In this document: piece by piece, positions 1 to 5,477 of the stretch
Position numbering within the stretch: position 1 is the first letter of the stretch
How the letters are laid out: each line of letters begins with the position of its first letter
From: Reyranella sp.
Lineage (GTDB): Bacteria > Pseudomonadota > Alphaproteobacteria > Reyranellales > Reyranellaceae
Assembly (NCBI GenBank): GCA_016780605.1
Contig: JADHLS010000438.1
Location: 1 to 5,477, forward strand
Length of the DNA stretch: 5,477 bases
Direction: 5' to 3'
Program-made: the position numbers and the translations under genes
The notes under the pieces: model-generated
Seen by the model: the letters and a program-made list of their open reading frames with translations, nothing else
Told to the model about the DNA's origin: nothing
Databases searched by the model: none

Positions 1-1
1 G

Positions 2-574
2 ACTGAACATGACGCGACCCAGCCGATCGGTGCACAGCCAGAAGAAGTTGCCGCCCTCGGGCGGGCAGACGAAGTGGAAGCTGCCTTCGATCAGGCCCCA
101 GAACTCGTAGGAATCGCCCGAGCAGAAGAAGCGCAGCCTCTGCGGCCTGGTCGTGTCGGGCGTATAGACGCGCTGCAGGGTCTCCATGTCGCGCGTGGTC
201 TTGAGCGCATAGACGAACGGCCCGAGGAACTGTCCCTCATGCATGAAATGCACGCGCTGCGGCGGGGCGAAGATGTAGGACGACATGCGCGATTGCAGGT
301 CGTAGGGCGCAATGAACTCGCTGATCAGCGTCGAGAAGTACATCAGCGCCAGGAACACCGCCGAGACCACGGCCGGCCGGTGGCGGCGGAAGCGCCACCA
401 CATCAGCTTCCATTGGCCGGCCATGTAGTACTTTTCCTGCTCGGCCGTCAGGCGCTCGGCGACGTAGGGGTCCCACGGCTCCTTGTTGACGAAGTGAGGC
501 GAGCGCGAGCGGGCCGCGGTCTGGTCGGATGTTCCGTCGGTCGAAGTTCTGTCGGTCGAAGTTCTGTCGGTCAT
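2..574 (-). CDS. OppC/YejE-type ABC transporter permease, N-terminal part
   Basis: Second membrane subunit of a peptide/nickel-type ABC importer. It would pair with the OppB-like permease encoded just upstream to form the channel in the inner membrane. From the ATG at 574, 191 residues read without a stop to the left edge, so the C-terminal core is missing. Visible parts are a hydrophilic N-terminus opening with TDRTS repeats, a conserved-looking cytoplasmic stretch (W34-Y50, WDPYVAERL region), one membrane helix (about residues 67-90), a long presumably periplasmic insert (about 92-175), and the family hallmark at 180-191, LCTDRLGRVMFS. The hallmark is usually GTD-x-LGRD, so Cys replaces Gly and Val replaces the last Asp here. 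The long insert resembles YejE-like permeases more than short OppC. The start lies 8 bases after the OppB stop. The nearest Shine-Dalgarno-like run (GGAG, 589-592) is rather distant, so coupling to the upstream gene is likely. Confidence 0.92.
   Translation of the reverse strand, partial: MTDRTSTDRTSTDGTSDQTAARSRSPHFVNKEPWDPYVAERLTAEQEKYYMAGQWKLMWWRFRRHRPAVVSAVFLALMYFSTLISEFIAPYDLQSRMSSYIFAPPQRVHFMHEGQFLGPFVYALKTTRDMETLQRVYTPDTTRPQRLRFFCSGDSYEFWGLIEGSFHFVCPPEGGNFFWLCTDRLGRVMFS
531..574. repeat. 15-bp tandem repeat at the start of the OppC-like gene
   Basis: Three consecutive units on the + strand at 531-545, 546-560 and 561-574. The first two differ at one base (gttcc versus gttct) and the third is cut by the start codon. 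Read on the minus strand they encode the first residues as TDRTS, TDRTS, TDGTS. The unit is a multiple of three, so gain or loss of copies would keep the frame. Confidence 0.9.
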
Positions 575-582
575 GGGCCCGC

Positions 583-1581
583 TCACTTCTCCGACGTCGC
601 GCCGAAGCGGATGCGCGGATCGAGGGCCGCCAGCGCCAGATCCGAGATCAGCATGCCGACGACGGTCAGCGTCGCCACGAACAGCAGGAAGGTGGCGGCA
701 AGGTTGACGTCCTGGGTCTTGAGAGCGCCGAGCAGCATCGGGCCGGTGGTCGGCAGCGACAGCACGACCGACACGATCACCGATCCCGAGATCACTTCGG
801 GCAGCAACCCGCCGATGTCGGCGACGAACGGATTGATGGCGTGGCGCAGCGGATACTTGATCAGCAGCCGCAGCGGCGGCAGGCCCTTGGCGCGGCCGGT
901 GACGACGTATTGCTTCTGCAGCTCGTCGAGCAGGTTGGCGCGCAGCCGGCGGATCATGCCGGCGGTACCCGACATGCCGATGACGATCACCGGGATCACC
1001 AGGTGCTGCAGGATCGAGCCGACCTTGCCCCACGAGATCGGCTGGTCGATGTACTCGGGATCCATCAGGCCGCCGATCGACAGGCCGAAATAGACTTTGC
1101 CGACATAGAGCAGCACCAGCGCCAGCAGGAAGTTCGGAACCGACAGACCGATGAAGCCGATGAACGAGGCGACATAGTCGCCGAGCTTGTACTGGTGGGT
1201 GGCGGCGTAGACGCCGATGATGAAGGACACGATCCAGATGAAGGCGATGGTCGAGGTCTCCATCACGATGGTGAGCGCGAGCCGCTCGCCGATCAGGTCG
1301 CGCACCGGCACGGTGTCCTGGCAGCTGAGCCCGAAATCCCAACGGAAGACGCCCTTGACCCAGGTGAGGTAGCGCAGCCACAGCGGGTCGTTGAGGCCGT
1401 ACATGGCGCGCAGCTCATCGGCGCGGTGCAGCGCGTCGGGATCGCCGCGCGACAGCAGCTCGTCGATCTGGCTGGTGACGCAGTCGCCGGGCGGCAGGTC
1501 GATGATGAAGTAGACCAGCGCGCTGATGATGAACAGCGTCGGGATCATCAGCAGTATCCGACGGACGATGAAGCGCAGCAT
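583..1581 (-). CDS. OppB/DppB-type ABC transporter permease
   Basis: First membrane subunit of a peptide/nickel-type (DppB/OppB family) ABC importer in the inner membrane. The 332 residues match the normal family length, so it looks intact. The N-terminus is the typical MLRFIVRRILLMIPTLFIIS helix (about 8-28). Next comes the periplasmic loop with the family-typical LRAMYGLNDPLWLRYLTW stretch (57-74) and the WDFGLS motif (81-86), then further helices at about 105-127, 136-160, 190-207, 255-275 and 294-318. The cytoplasmic EAA loop that docks on the ATPase is at 225-251 (YVVTGRAKGLPP onward, with the conserved G233). The C-terminus ends with the usual LDPRIRFG. The ATG at 1581 is 3 bases after the ATPase stop and has a strong ribosome-binding site (1591-1596). 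The substrate cannot be told from the permease; the family carries peptides, nickel, some sugars and opines. Confidence 0.97.
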   Translation of the reverse strand: MLRFIVRRILLMIPTLFIISALVYFIIDLPPGDCVTSQIDELLSRGDPDALHRADELRAMYGLNDPLWLRYLTWVKGVFRWDFGLSCQDTVPVRDLIGERLALTIVMETSTIAFIWIVSFIIGVYAATHQYKLGDYVASFIGFIGLSVPNFLLALVLLYVGKVYFGLSIGGLMDPEYIDQPISWGKVGSILQHLVIPVIVIGMSGTAGMIRRLRANLLDELQKQYVVTGRAKGLPPLRLLIKYPLRHAINPFVADIGGLLPEVISGSVIVSVVLSLPTTGPMLLGALKTQDVNLAATFLLFVATLTVVGMLISDLALAALDPRIRFGATSEK

Positions 1582-1584
1582 GGC

Positions 1585-3576
1585 CTAGAGTCCTCCCCGC
1601 GCCATACGCACATAATGCCCGGTCGAGACCTCGATCCAGAACACTTCGTTGGTCGGGTCGTCGCGGAACGGCTGCGGCCAGGCCGTCGGATCGGACGCCT
1701 TGCCCTCCATAAGCGCCCCGAGATCGAGCCGGACGTCGGGATCGGGCATGGGCACCGCCGACAATAGCGCCTTGGTATAGGGATGGATCGGGTTCTTGAA
1801 CAGCTCGCCCGCCGGCGCGAGCTCGACCAGACGGCCGGCGCACATCACGGCGATGCGGTCGGCGATGTAGTCGACCACGGCGAGATTGTGCGAAATGAAC
1901 ATGTAGGTGAGGCCGAGCTGCTTCTGCAGGTCCTTCAGGAGGTTGAGGATCTGGGCCTGGATCGAGACGTCGAGCGCCGATACCGGCTCATCGCAGATCA
2001 CCATGTCGGGGCGCAGCGCCAGCGCGCGGGCGATGCCGATCCTCTGGCGCTGGCCGCCCGAAAAGGAGTGCGGATAGCGGCTGAGATGGCGGCGGTCCAA
2101 CCCCACCATCTCCATCAACTCGCTCACCATCTCGCGGCGATAGGCGTCGTCGCCGATCCTATGGATGATCAGCGGCTCGACCAGGATGTCGTAGACCGTC
2201 ATGCGCGGATTGAGCGAGCCGAACGGGTCCTGGAAGATGAACTGCAGCTTGGTGCGGAAGCGGTCGAGCTCGCCGCCCTCCAGCGACAGCACGTCGATCT
2301 TGCGGCCCCAGTCGTCGTAGACGATGCGGCCGCCGCCATAGGCCGCGTCGCCATCGCTCGGATCAGCTGAAATGCCGCGCATGAGAATCTTGCTGAGCGT
2401 GGTCTTGCCGCAGCCCGATTCGCCGACCAGGCCCAGACACTCGTTGCGCTGAACGTCGAAGCTCACGTCGTTGACGGCGCGCACGGTGCGCGTCGTGCCG
2501 CCGCCGGTCAGCTGCTCGAGCAGGGTATCGGCCTTGCGAATGCGGAAGGTCTTGGACAGATGCCGAACCTTCAGCACCGGGGCGTCGGGATTGAAGGTGT
2601 CGGTCGGCGCCGAGGTCGCCTTCTGCTTCAGGAGATGGCCGGTGGCAGCGGTGATCTCGCGGATCGGCACCAGCCGCTCGCCGGGCGTCATGTCGAAGCG
2701 CGGCACGGCGTGCAGCAGCGCCTTGAGATAGGGATGCTGCGGATCACGGAAGATGTCGCGCAGGTCGCCCGATTCGACGACCTTGCCGCGATACATCACC
2801 ACGACGTCGTCGGCGACGTTGGCGACCACGCCGAGATCGTGGGTGATCATCAGGAGCGCCATGCCGAGCTCGGCCTGCAGGTCCTTGATGAGGCGCAGGA
2901 TCTGCGCCTGGATGGTGACGTCGAGCGCGGTGGTCGGCTCGTCGGCGATCAGCAGCGCCGGCCGGCAGACCAGCGCCATGGCGATCATCGCGCGCTGGCG
3001 CAGGCCGCCCGACAACTCGAAGGGATAGGTGCGCAGCGCGCGCTTCGGGTCGGGGAAGCCCACCATGCGCAGCATGTCGACGGTGAGCGTCTCGATCTCA
3101 ATGCGCGTCAGCTTGCGGCCGGCGAGCTGGGCGGCCTCGGTGATCTGGTCGCCGAGCGAGTGGATGTTGCTGAAATGACCGCCGCCATGCAGCTCGACCG
3201 CCTCGCCGATCTGATCGCCGACCGTGTGCAGAGCCGACAACGACGTCATCGGCTCCTGGAAGATGATGGAGATGGCGCCGCCGCGGATGGCGCGCATCTC
3301 GGGCCCGGCGCGGTCGAGCCTGGCGATATCGATCGCACCGTTCTTCTTGTTGCGCACATCGTTGAAGAGGATCGAGCCCGACGAGATGGTGGCCGTGCGC
3401 GGCAGCAGCCCCATGATCGCCTGGCTGCACACCGACTTGCCGGAGCCCGATTCGCCGACCAGCGCCAGCGTGCCACCGGGAGGCAGGGAGAAGGAGACGT
3501 GATCGACAGCACGAAGCGTGCCCTCATGGACACCGAAATCGACCGTCAGATCCTCGACGCGCAGCAGCTCCTTCAT
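1585..3576 (-). CDS. Double-ATPase subunit of a peptide/nickel-type ABC importer (OppD-OppF fusion, YejF/GsiA-like)
   Basis: Cytoplasmic ATPase that powers the two permeases encoded downstream. It carries both nucleotide-binding domains in one 663-residue chain, as in YejF and GsiA. Domain 1: Walker A GESGSGKS (41-48), Q-loop Q107, signature LSGGLRQR (188-195), Walker B LLIADEP (208-214), switch His246, then an oligopeptide-type C-terminal motif [12 protein letters not shown] (281-292). Domain 2: Walker A GESGCGKT (385-392), Q449, signature FSGGQRQR (505-512), Walker B ending CDEP (528-531), His563, and [12 protein letters not shown] (598-609). Both sites keep their catalytic residues, so both should be active. 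The last 40 residues form a tail ending [15 protein letters not shown]. Domain 1 carries an unusual internal duplication (residues about 117-160, listed separately). The ATG at 3576 overlaps the upstream stop by 4 bases (ATGA) and has an AGGAA site 8 bases before it. The substrate is not determinable here. Confidence 0.98.
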   Translation of the reverse strand: MKELLRVEDLTVDFGVHEGTLRAVDHVSFSLPPGGTLALVGESGSGKSVCSQAIMGLLPRTATISSGSILFNDVRNKKNGAIDIARLDRAGPEMRAIRGGAISIIFQEPMTSLSALHTVGDQIGEAVELHGGGHFSNIHSLGDQITEAAQLAGRKLTRIEIETLTVDMLRMVGFPDPKRALRTYPFELSGGLRQRAMIAMALVCRPALLIADEPTTALDVTIQAQILRLIKDLQAELGMALLMITHDLGVVANVADDVVVMYRGKVVESGDLRDIFRDPQHPYLKALLHAVPRFDMTPGERLVPIREITAATGHLLKQKATSAPTDTFNPDAPVLKVRHLSKTFRIRKADTLLEQLTGGGTTRTVRAVNDVSFDVQRNECLGLVGESGCGKTTLSKILMRGISADPSDGDAAYGGGRIVYDDWGRKIDVLSLEGGELDRFRTKLQFIFQDPFGSLNPRMTVYDILVEPLIIHRIGDDAYRREMVSELMEMVGLDRRHLSRYPHSFSGGQRQRIGIARALALRPDMVICDEPVSALDVSIQAQILNLLKDLQKQLGLTYMFISHNLAVVDYIADRIAVMCAGRLVELAPAGELFKNPIHPYTKALLSAVPMPDPDVRLDLGALMEGKASDPTAWPQPFRDDPTNEVFWIEVSTGHYVRMARGGL
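1591..1596 (-). promoter_or_regulatory. Ribosome-binding site for the OppB-like permease
   Basis: The minus strand reads GGAGGA, 9 bases before the ATG at 1581. It lies inside the last codons of the upstream ATPase gene, so translation of the permease is probably coupled to the end of the ATPase. Confidence 0.8.
3135..3230. repeat. 66-bp-spaced in-frame duplication inside ATPase domain 1
   Basis: The 28 bases at 3135-3162 and 3201-3228 match at 23 positions and lie exactly 66 bp (22 codons) apart. In the protein, H117[13 protein letters not shown]130 is followed by H139[13 protein letters not shown]152. Over 16 aligned residues 9 are identical, including GDQI, EA and L. The segment sits between the Q-loop and the signature motif. 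Confidence 0.85.
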
Positions 3577-4094
3577 ACCCGCTCTTCCTGCCCTGCCACG
3601 CCTTGATGGGCCACCGAGAGGCCCCTCGCCTTGAGATTGGCCCGCGTCGCCTCGCTCAGCGGCAAGCCGCTGGTTTCGGCCGCGCGCGCCGCCCGTTCGA
3701 CGACATCATGGAAGCCGTCGAGGGAAGAATCGACCTTCACCGTGCGGCCGCCGACCGAGCCGACCGCAAGCTGCATCCAGCCGCCGCTGCGATCGCGCTT
3801 GGTCGAGAAGTAGCTGAGCTTGAGGCGATCGAGCCGGTTCCATTCCACCAAGGTGCCCGCCGGGCCGTCGGCGCAGAGCGTGTCCGGTCCCAGGACGTAG
3901 CGCGTGTGATGGCGCAATGCGGTTCGCGCCAGGAACACCGCGAACAGCAGGAAGCCCAGCCCGAGGATCAGGGCCAGCCAGCGATTGACCTCGAGCAACA
4001 GGAGCGGCGCACCGCACAACAACACACCCGCCATGGCACGCATGTAGTCGGCCATCAGAATCGGACGCGGATAGCGCAGATCGGCCGAAGTCAA
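3573..4094 (-). CDS. Small two-helix membrane protein with soluble, possibly PH-like, C-terminal domain; function unknown
   Basis: From a TTG at 4094 this gives 173 residues. Two hydrophobic helices (about 20-36 and 39-57) form a hairpin near the N-terminus. A soluble part follows, with RYVLGPDTL (65-73), VEWNRLDRLKLSYFS (83-97) and a segment MQLAVGSVGGRTVKVDSS (107-124), then a helix and a C-terminal tail. A two-helix hairpin followed by alternating strand-like segments with 'L-W-x-x-L-x-x-L' spacing resembles bacterial PH-domain (DUF304-like) membrane proteins; this is inference. The TTG is preferred over the ATG at 4055 for three reasons: it overlaps the upstream stop as TTGA, it has GGAGG 7 bases upstream, and the ATG has no ribosome-binding site. 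The 13 extra residues (LTSADLRYPRPIL) include an ordered YPRP motif just before the first helix. The stop overlaps the ATPase start by 4 bases. The role is unknown; position suggests a link to the importer or to the glycan enzymes. Confidence 0.85.
   Translation of the reverse strand: MTSADLRYPRPILMADYMRAMAGVLLCGAPLLLLEVNRWLALILGLGFLLFAVFLARTALRHHTRYVLGPDTLCADGPAGTLVEWNRLDRLKLSYFSTKRDRSGGWMQLAVGSVGGRTVKVDSSLDGFHDVVERAARAAETSGLPLSEATRANLKARGLSVAHQGVAGQEERV
3585..3589 (-). promoter_or_regulatory. Ribosome-binding site for the double ATPase
   Basis: The minus strand reads AGGAA with an 8-base spacer to the ATG at 3576. It lies within the last codons of the upstream membrane-protein gene and supports the chosen start. 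Confidence 0.65.
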
Positions 4095-4855
4095 CCGCCT
4101 CCCTCCCCTTCCGCACCAAACAGGCCATGCGCCGGGCACAGGCGAAGCCCGGGCAATTTTGTTGCTCTTTGCCACATCGACCTTAGGAAATCCCACGCCT
4201 CGGCGTCCATCGCAAGATGATGACTGAGCATACCTATGGGCTCGCCAGACGTGCGCGCGCGGGACAAAGCCGAAACGAGCGCGCCGAGTGCCACCGCTTC
4301 GCCGACAAAGCGCTGGTTCTTCCAGTCGATCAAGTCGACATGGGTGTTCACGGCGAGCAGGCCCTTGACCGGGTGCGAGCGCTGACGCAGGCCGAAGGTG
4401 GAAAGGCCGGTGAAGCCGATCTCCGGCAGGGTGGGCACGAGTGCCGGAGCGATGCGGTTCCACGGCGGCACCAGCACCGTCAGAGGCCGCCTGCCGAACA
4501 GGCGCTCGAGCGCCATGCGGCCGGTGCCGAGCTCTCCCAGCACCAGCATGGCCGGCCGCTGCAGGCCGAGCTCGATCTTCTTCTCCAGCGCCGCGGCATG
4601 ATTGACGTGCGCATAACCGTGCTGCAGCAGGTCGACACCCGGTTCCCTTGCCAATCGCTCGGCCAAGGCGGCAGTCGCCTTGGCCGGCACCACGGCGAGG
4701 GCCAGCGGCACCCCGGTGTCGCGATGGATCGCAAGCAGGCGGTCGAGGCTTGGCCCGGCATTCGCCGCGTCGTCGTCGCGCCACCACAGATCGGCAGCGC
4801 GGCCGGCCTCGGCCCAGCGGGCCGCTTCGTCCTCGAGGTCGCGCCAGGTGGTCAT
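4091..4855 (-). CDS. Polysaccharide-deacetylase-like protein (NodB-fold relative)
   Basis: The 254-residue protein is probably a metal-dependent hydrolase of the carbohydrate esterase 4 / polysaccharide deacetylase superfamily, which removes acetyl groups from amino sugars. Supporting motifs are an acidic metal/catalytic motif WWRDDDAA (24-31), corresponding to the TFDDG motif; HGYAH (79-83), which matches the H-x-x-x-H metal motif and is followed by H86; VPPWNRI (129-135), corresponding to the RPPxG/PPWN motif; and SHHLAMD (211-217), a candidate catalytic-His motif. There is no signal peptide or membrane helix, so the enzyme appears cytoplasmic and may act on a lipid- or nucleotide-linked sugar rather than on finished wall polymer. 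The ATG at 4855 overlaps the stop of the glycosyltransferase (ATGA); no good Shine-Dalgarno site is seen, so translation is probably coupled. The motifs differ from classical NodB, so the exact reaction is uncertain; other deacylases of the fold are possible. Confidence 0.85.
   Translation of the reverse strand: MTTWRDLEDEAARWAEAGRAADLWWRDDDAANAGPSLDRLLAIHRDTGVPLALAVVPAKATAALAERLAREPGVDLLQHGYAHVNHAAALEKKIELGLQRPAMLVLGELGTGRMALERLFGRRPLTVLVPPWNRIAPALVPTLPEIGFTGLSTFGLRQRSHPVKGLLAVNTHVDLIDWKNQRFVGEAVALGALVSALSRARTSGEPIGMLSHHLAMDAEAWDFLRSMWQRATKLPGLRLCPAHGLFGAEGEGGG
4098..4106 (-). promoter_or_regulatory. Ribosome-binding site that decides the TTG start
   Basis: The minus strand carries two overlapping GGAGG runs (4102-4106 and 4098-4102), giving spacers of 7 and 3 bases to the TTG at 4094. 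They lie in the glycine/glutamate-rich last codons (GEGGG) of the deacetylase gene. No comparable site precedes the ATG at 4055. Confidence 0.7.
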
Positions 4856-5477
4856 CGGACCAACAAACGGTGCAAGAGGGCGGCCGTCGCCGGTCCACCA
4901 TTGACGTCGCAAGGCGGGAACCCTTTCAACGATGGCCCCGCCAGCGCCCGCGCCACGGCATCGGCCAGGCCCTGCGCCGACAGCGCATCGGGCGGCACCA
5001 CGGCAACCATCCCTCGCTCGGCCAGAACGGCCGCACGGTCGGCCTGTTCCGTCTCGCGTTCGGTGGAGAAGGGCACCAGGACGGCGCGGTTGGCACAGCA
5101 CAGCGTTTCGATGGTGGTGTTGTAGCCCGCTTGGGAGATCGAAAGCACGGCGTTGCGGAGCAAGGTGGTGAAGTCGGGGCGCGCCGGCTCGATCACGATG
5201 CCATCGCCTGCCAGCATCTCGCGCTCCGCCATCGGCAGGTTCTCGCCCAGCAGGAGCCGCCAGGTGCGGTCGGCCAAGGCCGTGCGGGGCCGGGCGGCAA
5301 TCGCCGCCTTGAGCAGAGGCGCGCCGACGGCGCCGCCGCCCACCGAGACGACGACCTCGTCCTTCCCTGCTTCCCCCTGCATCCCCTGCCGCATGTCTCG
5401 CTCCGAGACATAGCCGGTGTAAAAGGTCCGCGCCTTGATGCGCTCCCAGCCGGCGAAGCTCCTGTCGAAAGATACGA
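4852..5477 (-). CDS. MurG/COG4671-like glycosyltransferase, C-terminal part
   Basis: The reading frame is open from the right edge to the TGA at 4852-4854, giving 207 visible residues; the true start lies outside the window, so the ATG at 5394 is internal. The visible part looks like the C-terminal nucleotide-sugar-binding half of a GT-B (GT28-like) enzyme. After a linker with RTFYTGYVSERD (16-27) comes a strand and glycine-rich loop VVVSVGGGAVG (41-51), typical of the start of this half. Next is LLRNAVLSISQAGYNTTIE (about 105-123), the family's 'S-x-x-G-x-x-T-x-x-E' donor-binding helix, and then VPFSTERETEQADRA (134-148), the counterpart of the MurG 'P-F-x-x-x-x-x-x-Q-x-x-N-A' stretch. Such enzymes move a sugar from a nucleotide donor to a lipid or other acceptor at the inner face of the membrane. 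Donor and acceptor are not predictable. It is followed by the deacetylase with a 4-base overlap. Confidence 0.85.
   Translation of the reverse strand, partial: VSFDRSFAGWERIKARTFYTGYVSERDMRQGMQGEAGKDEVVVSVGGGAVGAPLLKAAIAARPRTALADRTWRLLLGENLPMAEREMLAGDGIVIEPARPDFTTLLRNAVLSISQAGYNTTIETLCCANRAVLVPFSTERETEQADRAAVLAERGMVAVVPPDALSAQGLADAVARALAGPSLKGFPPCDVNGGPATAALLHRLLVR

Noticed and set aside
74..1093. Plus-strand open frame (339 codons) across the OppC/OppB junction
   Set aside because: It spans two real minus-strand genes and has no family signal. The reading on the other strand explains the bases, including the repeat at 531-574.
529..1767. Long plus-strand open frame (412 codons) opposite the OppB-like permease
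   Set aside because: Its product is a low-complexity run rich in Arg, Asp, His and Gln with no recognisable motif, as expected for the antisense of a GC-rich gene. The minus-strand frame encodes a clear permease.
2560..3606. Plus-strand open frame (348 codons) opposite the ATPase gene
   Set aside because: The same Asp/Arg/His/Gln-rich antisense composition, no domain, and it fully overlaps a well-supported double ATPase.
4056..4901. Upstream extension of the membrane-protein frame to a 442-residue protein
   Set aside because: The extension is Arg/Ala/Pro-rich and overlaps the deacetylase gene in another frame. The overlap with the deacetylase stop and the ribosome-binding site place the start at 4094.
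4856..5101. Longer deacetylase start at 5101
   Set aside because: The extra 82 residues are low-complexity and lie in the shadow of the glycosyltransferase. The ATG at 4855 forms the ATGA overlap used elsewhere in the operon and is followed closely by the catalytic WRDDD motif.
5392..5394. ATG as the true start of the glycosyltransferase
   Set aside because: The frame stays open to the window edge with family-like sequence (RTFYTGYVSERD) before this Met, and the first half of a GT-B enzyme would be missing, so the Met is internal.

Overview
This window is GC-rich bacterial DNA in which every supported gene lies on the minus strand, so it reads from right to left. Six protein-coding cistrons cover essentially all of it, and the two outer ones run off the window. 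The reading frames, the protein-family mix and the GC-rich codon use suggest an alphaproteobacterium (Rhizobiales/Rhodospirillales-like). That assignment is inferred from the look of the proteins, not from any marker gene.

Order of transcription: (1) the C-terminal part of a MurG/COG4671-like glycosyltransferase (4852-5477, 5' end missing); (2) a cytoplasmic polysaccharide-deacetylase-like protein (4091-4855); (3) a small protein with two membrane segments and a soluble, possibly PH-like tail (3573-4094, probable TTG start); (4) a double-ATPase subunit of a peptide/nickel-type ABC importer (1585-3576); (5) an OppB/DppB-type permease (583-1581); (6) the N-terminal half of an OppC/DppC/YejE-type permease (2-574, continues to the left of the window).

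The genes are very tightly packed. Three consecutive junctions are 4-base stop/start overlaps (ATGA, TTGA, ATGA), and the next two gaps are 3 and 8 bases. There is no intergenic room for a promoter or terminator, so the set is probably one translationally coupled transcript that starts to the right of the window. The substrate-binding protein expected for this importer class is not seen and would have to lie outside the window.

The ABC genes (4-6) form a standard import machine: fused OppD-OppF-like ATPases plus two permeases. The upstream genes (1-3) look like glycan or envelope enzymes plus a membrane protein of unknown role. Their coupling to the importer suggests a shared process, for example uptake or processing of a glycan or glycopeptide, but this is inference. 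Points worth a second look are a 22-residue in-frame tandem duplication inside the first ATPase domain, a TTG start hidden in a stop/start overlap, a 15-bp tandem repeat at the start of the OppC-like gene, and a long Cys-containing periplasmic insertion in that same permease. No RNA genes, mobile elements or CRISPR arrays were recognised.
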